Shown here: one piece after another, positions 59,801-64,000 of the stretch | Numbering within the stretch: the first letter of the stretch is position 1 | How the letters are laid out: the number at the start of each line of letters is the position of its first letter | Translations under genes and position numbers: made by a program | Notes under the pieces: generated by a model | What the model was told of the DNA's origin: nothing | The model's input: only the letters and a program-made list of their open reading frames with translations | Database searches by the model: none | From: Pseudoduganella flava | Lineage (GTDB): Bacteria; Pseudomonadota; Gammaproteobacteria; Burkholderiales; Burkholderiaceae_D | Direction: 5' to 3' | DNA length: 64,000 nt | Assembly (NCBI RefSeq): GCF_007830495.1 | Contig: NZ_VLKW01000008.1 | Coordinates: forward strand, 186,001 to 250,000

Positions 59801-61188
59801 TCCTGCGGGTAGATGTTGCGGCCGCCGAAGATCATCACGTCCTTGATGCGGCCCGAGACGTACAGCTGGCCGCCGTGCTCGAAACCGGCGTCGCCGGTGC
59901 GCAGCCATGGTCCCTTGCCGTCGGCCGTCACGGCGCCGAACGCCGCGTCGTTGCGCTGCCAGTAGCCCGCCGCCACGCTGGCACCGGCAACCCAGATCTC
60001 GCCGACCTTGCCTGGCCCCAGCGGTGCCCGGGTCGCGGGATCGACGATGGACCAGCGGTAGCCCGCCGCGCGCGGCGAGCCAAGCGGCACGAGCTCGATC
60101 GGCTCTTGCGGGCCGGTGGCGGGCACGATGTCGCCGGCCGCCAGCGCCGCCTTGTCGACGGCGAGCGTGGCGGCACCCCGGCCGCTCGACACGAACAGCG
60201 TCGACTCGGCCAGGCCGTACGCGGGCCGCAGCGCCTCGGCGCGGAAGCCGCATGGCGCGAAGGCCTCGACGAAGCGGCGCAGCGAGCGCGGACGCACGGG
60301 CTCGGCGCCGTTGATGGCATGGGCCCAGGCGGAGAGGTCGAGGCCGGCCTTGTGTTCGGCGCCGATCCTTTCCACGCACAGGTCGTAGGCGAGGTTCGGC
60401 GCGGCGCTGAAACGCGCGCGCCAGGTGGACAATGCCTTCAGCCAGCGCAGCGGCTGGGCCACGAACGCCGCCGGCGGGAACTGCACCGCATGGCTGCCGG
60501 CGCAGACGGGCAACAGGATGGTGCTGACGAGGCCCATGTCGTGGTGCGGCGGCAGCCACGAGACGATCGTGTCGTCGCTCGTCATCGGGAATGCGCCATT
60601 CATCAGCGCCAGGTTGGCGAGCACGTTCGCATGGCTGACCATCACGCCTTTCGGCGTGCCGGTCGAGCCGGAGGTGTACTGCAGGAACAGCACGTCCTCG
60701 GGCCGCGGCACGGGATGGCGCCAGGCGTCCGCCGCATCGGGCAGGCCGTCCGCCGCGCACCAGTCGAGGCACCCGAGCGTGCCGTCGCCGGCGGCCTGCA
60801 TGCGTTCCATCTTCGCGACCAGCGCGGCCGGCGCGAGGGCGAGTGCCGGCTGCGCGTCGCGCGCGATCGCGAGCAGGCGCGGGAGCGTGCGGGCATTGGC
60901 GGGCGGCAGCGCCGGCACCGCGATCATCCCCGCATAGGCGCAGCCGAAGAACGCGACGATGTAGTCGATTCCCGGCGGGTACACGAGCAGGATGCGGTCG
61001 CGAGGCCGGGCGCGGTGCTGCAGGTGGGCGGCCAGGTGGCGGGCCCTGCGATCGAGCTCGCTGAACGAGAGCGCGGCGGTGACGTTGTCGCCGTCGGCCA
61101 TGAACGTGAAGGCGGGGGCGGCGCTGGCGGCGCGCGATTGCAGCACGTCGATCAGGCTCAGATGCCGCAGGTCGGAAGCGATATTCAT
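56854..61188 (-). CDS. FAAL-adenylation-PCP-thioesterase assembly-line protein
   Basis: A 1444-residue multidomain enzyme. Domain 1 (~1-560) is a fatty acyl-AMP ligase, intact: YTSGSTGTPKG (171-181), LPPHHDMGL, YGLAEST and the C-terminal SSGK (542-545). Domain 2 (~605-1095) is an NRPS adenylation domain, but degenerate: core A3 reads SPGATGRPQG rather than TSGSTGxPKG, the amino-group-binding Asp of FxFDxSV is Gly (FGFGAAVWE), and the A10 lysine (NGK) is Gln (NGQPDR, 1081-1086). Domain 3 is a carrier, GGDSL with Ser1137. Domain 4 (~1195-1440) is a thioesterase with GHCIG, so Cys1277 takes the nucleophile place, plus GSADPL and GGRHHF. There is no condensation domain. Start at 61188 has no clear ribosome site. 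Confidence 0.88.
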   Translation of the reverse strand: MNIASDLRHLSLIDVLQSRAASAAPAFTFMADGDNVTAALSFSELDRRARHLAAHLQHRARPRDRILLVYPPGIDYIVAFFGCAYAGMIAVPALPPANARTLPRLLAIARDAQPALALAPAALVAKMERMQAAGDGTLGCLDWCAADGLPDAADAWRHPVPRPEDVLFLQYTSGSTGTPKGVMVSHANVLANLALMNGAFPMTSDDTIVSWLPPHHDMGLVSTILLPVCAGSHAVQFPPAAFVAQPLRWLKALSTWRARFSAAPNLAYDLCVERIGAEHKAGLDLSAWAHAINGAEPVRPRSLRRFVEAFAPCGFRAEALRPAYGLAESTLFVSSGRGAATLAVDKAALAAGDIVPATGPQEPIELVPLGSPRAAGYRWSIVDPATRAPLGPGKVGEIWVAGASVAAGYWQRNDAAFGAVTADGKGPWLRTGDAGFEHGGQLYVSGRIKDVMIFGGRNIYPQDVEHTVERVHPAFRQNGCAAFALEDDGPTRLVLLQEVSARRHVDLAHVMDKLRAAVREQHGIARIAAVLLLRVGHIPRTSSGKLARRRCRQLYLDGAFDPLDAWHAGTSDAAPCAPVALTIDADAPCQGKQRHEDVEPEACIGPSVDYPREALLHQLVEAQAAARPLAVAAQYEERTLTYGELNRRANHVAHRLIAQGVGPDDLVALCVERGLKMVIGVLAILKAGAAWVPIDPALPEERIAFMLEDCAPAAVLMRDTLVDDNAWPDENPAVPGLTARHLACVLYSPGATGRPQGVMLQHDGIVNRLLWARDAFDVGRADRVLQQTPFGFGAAVWEIFLPLLAGGRVVLARPDGHQDPEYLARLMTATSITIAHFTPSMLALFLELAGGAPCPALRHVLCGGAPLPGALRQRCAALQPGAAMHNLYGPAEASLDVTAWRCDGGADAEEEQAQEPLGRPIANMRIHLLDGQLRPVPVGATGELHIGGIGVARGYLHRPELTARRFIDSPHGRLFKTGDLGRRRPDGALEYVGRNDAQVTIRGVPIEPAEIEVCLAACPGVRQAVVIAREQAGGGKRLIGYVRADAAVQPQALRARLADQLPDYMVPAALVVLDAFPLTPNGQPDRGRLPDPPRGGGVPFVAPRTETEHTIARLWMDVLHVDEAGIHDDFRAAGGDSLSAARLLTQLRTALPGRQFGLPDLYRAPTIAALAALADGAPPREHALLEALLPAADDTTPTLVCCPYAGAGAAMYRPLADALARAGARVALYAVAVPGNEPGARPGTGAAALDSIEALAGACVRAIQAQVRGPVALYGHCIGSNLALEITHRLELAGRKVHLLAVGGALPATMEDKLLMEQDIWAGVNDADIHALIRSWSGAAEPVRADALAFVIANFKKDARMASRYEYGRGDWTVRAPLHALFGSADPLTPDFETRYLRWLEVADAVHLGVVDGGRHHFVGDQPDAVADILLRALGATVTEGAAP

Positions 61189-61689
61189 GATGTGGTACTC
61201 GGATGACAGCGGTGAGTGGCGGCGGGGCCGTGGTGCGATATCAGTCGGCCGGGCGCACCCGGCTTTCGTGCGGCGGCGCGCCGCGGGCGGCGCACCGGCT
61301 GGACCTGACGGTGCCGGCACGTGCCGGCGTCCGTTTTTGCGTCCCGCGTCCCGTTCTGCGGCGCGTTCAGGTGGACGGGCACAAGGTCCTCGTCGTGGCC
61401 GGCGGGCCGTTCGTCCTCCGGCGGGCGGACCATCCCTCCAGGTACCCCGGAATGCCCGTGCGTTGTTCACATCGCTGTACCGGCGGGCATCTGACGTGCC
61501 CGCCGCGGAACAGCATTCGAATGCAGTATGGGCAGTTTCGGCGGCGGCTTTTGTGCGGATATTGTCGGGAGGTTGTCGGCGCCCGTCGACAATTTCGCGA
61601 CAACCGCCGCCGTGCGGGGCAATCAATCCACTGATCGATTGCAGCGCATGGATGGACTGCCGGTCCGGCCCGGCGCTACGATGGCAGCC

Positions 61690-61703
61690 GCTGATATATC
61701 AGC
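61690..61703. promoter_or_regulatory. 14-bp perfect palindrome before the GH2 gene
   Basis: GCTGATATATCAGC, 52 bp before the GH2 ATG. A plausible operator or regulator-binding dyad. Confidence 0.4.
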
Positions 61704-61706
61704 GCA

Positions 61707-61734
61707 GAGCGCACCTGAGCGCACCTGAGCGCAC
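61707..61734 (+). repeat. Decamer tandem repeat
   Basis: GAGCGCACCT in two full copies plus eight bases of a third, immediately after the palindrome and 20 nt before the GH2 start. One copy per helical turn places the repeats on one DNA face. Confidence 0.6.
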
Positions 61735-61754
61735 GTTCAACCGGACCAGACCTC

Positions 61755-63614
61755 ATGAGACCCATCCTCGCCGCCTTGCTGTTCGCCGCCACCGTCATGC
61801 TGCACGCCGCCGTGCCGGCGCAAGGCCTGCGCCCGCCACTGCTGCTGACGGGCGCGCAGGGGCGCGCGGGCGCCGACCTGTCCGGCCAGTGGACGTATTC
61901 CAGGGACCTGTACCGCACGGGCCTGACGGATATCAACGGCTGGGTCGCGAAGTCGCGCATGCAGCGCTACCGCGACGTCGACGTGGCGGCCGAGGAGGCG
62001 CGCGGCGGCACCACGTTCTTCGAATTCGACATGGAGCGCGGCCCGCGGATGGCGATCCCCGGCGCGTGGAACGCGGCCACGCCCACGCTGCGCTATTACG
62101 ATGGCCTGGTCTGGTTCCAGCGCAAGTTCGATGCGCAGCCGGATGGCGGGCGCGCCTTCCTGCGCTTCGAAGCCGTCAACTACCGCGCCTACGTGTACCT
62201 GAACGGCAAGGAGATCGGCCGCCACGAAGGCGGTTTCACGCCGTTCGTGCTGGAGGTAACGGACGTGCTGCGCGCAGGCGAAAACTGGCTGACGGTCGGC
62301 GTGGATTCGACGCACGATGCCCAATCGATCCCCACGCAGATCACCGACTGGGACCTGTATGGCGGCATCACGCGCCCCGTGCGCCTCGTCCGCACACCGG
62401 CCACGTTCATCGACGACGCTGCGCTGGCATTGACAGGCGACGGCCGCATCACGGGTGAAGTGCGCCTGAACGGCCCCGTCGCGGCGGGCCAGCGCGTGAC
62501 CGTCAGGATCGGCGCGCTGGCCTGCGCGACGGCCACGACGGATGCCGCCGGCCGCGCCGTCATCGACATCAAGGCGCCGCCCGGGCTGGAGCGGTGGTCG
62601 CCGGAACACCCGAAGCTGTACGACGTGCGCTTCGCGGCGGCCGGCGACACGATCGCCGACCGCATCGGCTTTCGCACGATCGCCGTGCGCGGCAACCAGA
62701 TCCTGTTGAATGGCCAGAGCATATTCCTGCGCGGGATCTCGCTGCACGAGGAGGAGTTCGGCCCGAACCCGGCCCGCAACATCACGCCGCAGGCGGCGCG
62801 CGCGCTGCTGCACGAGATCAAGCACGGACTGCACGCGAACTACGTCCGGCTGTCGCATTACCCGCACTCGGAAGTGACGGTGCGGCTGGCCGACGAAATG
62901 GGCCTGCTGGTGTGGAGCGAGATTCCGGTGTACTGGACCGTCGACTGGGAGAACCCGGCCGTGCTGAAGAAGGCGCTCGCGATGCAGGCCGAGACGATCT
63001 ACCGCGACCGCAACCGCGCATCCGTCGTGCTGTGGAGCGTGGGAAACGAGACGCCGGTATCGCCGGCGCGCACGGCCTTTCACGCGGCGATGGCGGACAA
63101 CGTGCGCAAGCTCGACCCCACACGCCTGATCAGCGCCGCGCTGCTGGTCGAGCGGCAGGGCGGCGTGACGGCGATCCGCGACCCGCTGATCGACAAGCTC
63201 GACGTGCTGGCAGTGAACACCTATGCCGGCTGGTACGGCGACGACACGCTCGATGCGCTGCCGGGCCTGACGTGGCAGGTACCGGCCGACCGGCCGCTGA
63301 TCCTGTCGGAATTCGGTGCCGATGCGCTGGCGGGGCATCACGGCATGCACAAGTTCGGCGAGGAATACCAGGCCGAGTATTACCGCAAGACGCTGGCGAT
63401 GGCGGAGCGGATACCCACGCTGCGCGGCATGTCGCCGTGGATCCTGAAGGATTTCCAGTCGCCGCGGCGCGAGCATCCGGTGTTCCAGAATGGGTGGAAC
63501 CGGAAAGGGTTGATGTCGGAGACGGGCGTAAGGAAGGAGGCGTTCGGGGTGCTGGCGGAGTATTACCAAGGCAGGGCGGCGAACCGGGCGGGTACCCCGA
63601 TGTCGGTTCAGTAG
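61755..63614 (+). CDS. Exported glycoside hydrolase family 2 (beta-glucuronidase/galactosidase type)
   Basis: A 619-residue enzyme with signal peptide (ILAALLFAATVMLHAA). Sandwich sugar-binding domain ~40-215 (WYxG-like LVWFQRKF, GGFTPFVLEVT), Ig-like domain ~216-310, then a TIM barrel. Conserved: GISLHEEEFGPN, HANYVRLSHYPHS, acid/base Glu in WSVGNETP (~430), and nucleophile Glu in LILSEFGADAL (~519). The GH2 group includes beta-glucuronidases, galactosidases and mannosidases; HANYVRLSHYPH resembles the glucuronidase motif but the substrate is not certain. No GGAGG before the ATG, only GACCAGACCTC. The stop overlaps the convergent neighbour by 7 nt. Confidence 0.9.
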   Translation: MRPILAALLFAATVMLHAAVPAQGLRPPLLLTGAQGRAGADLSGQWTYSRDLYRTGLTDINGWVAKSRMQRYRDVDVAAEEARGGTTFFEFDMERGPRMAIPGAWNAATPTLRYYDGLVWFQRKFDAQPDGGRAFLRFEAVNYRAYVYLNGKEIGRHEGGFTPFVLEVTDVLRAGENWLTVGVDSTHDAQSIPTQITDWDLYGGITRPVRLVRTPATFIDDAALALTGDGRITGEVRLNGPVAAGQRVTVRIGALACATATTDAAGRAVIDIKAPPGLERWSPEHPKLYDVRFAAAGDTIADRIGFRTIAVRGNQILLNGQSIFLRGISLHEEEFGPNPARNITPQAARALLHEIKHGLHANYVRLSHYPHSEVTVRLADEMGLLVWSEIPVYWTVDWENPAVLKKALAMQAETIYRDRNRASVVLWSVGNETPVSPARTAFHAAMADNVRKLDPTRLISAALLVERQGGVTAIRDPLIDKLDVLAVNTYAGWYGDDTLDALPGLTWQVPADRPLILSEFGADALAGHHGMHKFGEEYQAEYYRKTLAMAERIPTLRGMSPWILKDFQSPRREHPVFQNGWNRKGLMSETGVRKEAFGVLAEYYQGRAANRAGTPMSVQ

Positions 63615-64000
63615 AAGTCAAACGGCGCGCCCACGAACACGCCTGCGGTTACCTTTTTCTCCTTGCTTTCCCAACCAATCCTTACTCCGCCGTTAAACAG
63701 GGTGTCTGGATTTCCCAGGAAATAGACCGGTACTTCAACGGTCGTCACGTCCTTGCGCAGGTTGCGCGACACAATGGCGGCAATAGCGACCTTTGACAAC
63801 AGATAGCGTGCCTCCAACGACACGATATTGTTTTTTGTGAGAGCAGGCGGCGCGAACGCTCCAGTGACGCATGTGACGATCGTGCCCGCGTTTTCGACCG
63901 GGCAGCGGGTTGCCTCGTCAGCCTCCTCGTAGCTGCGCCGGTGCTCGGCATGAACTAGTAGGAACAGGTTCGGCTGCAGGGTGGGATTCCATCCCCCGGT
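63608..64000 (-). CDS. Unidentified protein, C-terminal 130 residues
   Basis: The frame is open from the window edge to TGA at 63608, so the start lies beyond 64000. The visible part reads NPTLQPNLFLLVHAEHRRSY, ATRCPVENAGTIVTCVTGAF, ALTKNNIVSLEARYLLSK, VEVPVYFLGNPDTLFNGGVR and ends VTAGVFVGAPFDFY. Alternating beta pattern and a terminal aromatic residue (Tyr) resemble the last strands of an outer-membrane beta-barrel, but I cannot name a family. Overlaps the GH2 3' end by 7 nt. GC is lower than in the neighbours. Confidence 0.6.
   Translation of the reverse strand, partial: TGGWNPTLQPNLFLLVHAEHRRSYEEADEATRCPVENAGTIVTCVTGAFAPPALTKNNIVSLEARYLLSKVAIAAIVSRNLRKDVTTVEVPVYFLGNPDTLFNGGVRIGWESKEKKVTAGVFVGAPFDFY

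Larger units (their letters stand above)
61189..61754. other. 566-bp divergent gap between assembly-line and GH2 genes
   Basis: Promoter space for both genes. A plus-strand frame 61203-61634 exists but is Arg/Gly-rich, has no ribosome site and resembles no protein. Elements worth noting are the 14-bp palindrome and the decamer repeats near 61.7 kb. GC falls near 61500-61640. Confidence 0.5.

Noticed and set aside
57199..61206. 1335-codon plus-strand frame
   Set aside because: Antisense shadow of the assembly-line gene, which has unmistakable domains on the minus strand.
61203..61634. 143-codon plus-strand frame in the divergent gap
   Set aside because: Arg/Gly/Val-rich, no ribosome site, no recognisable domain.
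1..64000. CRISPR arrays, tRNA/rRNA genes, insertion sequences
   Set aside because: No spaced direct repeats, tRNA-like cloverleafs, ribosomal sequence or transposase motifs noticed by eye; faint tRNAs cannot be fully excluded without a search.

Overview
This is a high-GC (mid-60s %) window from a betaproteobacterial chromosome, most likely a Massilia/Duganella-type Oxalobacteraceae. The reasons are codon bias, two PEP-CTERM proteins, an AtaL/DUF1857 protein, a type-II-domain PHB depolymerase beside a thiolase, and Burkholderiales-type cus/cop copper genes. Genus is inferred from gene content only. There are no rRNA or tRNA genes, CRISPR arrays or insertion sequences.

Layout. (1) 1-4.3 kb, minus strand: a tightly packed cassette of a 12-codon peptide ORF, glycosyltransferase, HemN-like radical SAM enzyme, duplicated-domain protein and MFS exporter, preceded by two copies of one palindromic operator. 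(2) 4.5-10.7 kb: a 1560-residue AvrE/DspE-family type III effector behind a degenerate hrp box, then a PL10 pectate lyase; both suggest plant contact. (3) 10.9-25.7 kb: accessory metabolism and regulation. It holds a PAS-GGDEF-EAL protein, an SDR/AtaL pair divergent from a LysR, a secreted alpha-amylase whose promoter is bracketed by two operator-like inverted repeats, EutBC ethanolamine ammonia-lyase with an MFS carrier, PHB depolymerase, thiolase, LysR, hydrolase and a PEP-CTERM protein. (4) 25.9-36.1 kb: a copper island. A minus-strand CusCBA efflux operon faces a plus-strand cusF-copC-copD-copA operon driven by a textbook CueR-type promoter. (5) 36.2-45.4 kb: regulators (MocR, AraC), a lone short flagellin, an acyltransferase-like membrane protein, and a lower-GC patch of toxin/immunity-type genes and broken fragments, ending at a KfrA-like gene.

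(6) 45.5-55.8 kb: five minus-strand genes with gaps of 10-54 nt behind a good sigma-54 promoter. They encode a PEP-CTERM protein, a 1182-residue Ig-rich protein ending in a DUF6973-like domain, a small exported protein, a 1212-residue calcium-binding/LVIVD-propeller protein and a di-heme oxidoreductase. This looks like one secreted system and I know no described pathway for it. (7) 55.9-61.2 kb: an odd assembly line, FAAL-adenylation-PCP-thioesterase, translationally coupled to its phosphopantetheinyl transferase. The internal adenylation domain has lost its key residues and the thioesterase has a cysteine nucleophile. (8) 61.7-64 kb: an exported GH2 glycosidase and the end of an unidentified gene.

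The best candidates for something undescribed are regions 7, 6 and 1.
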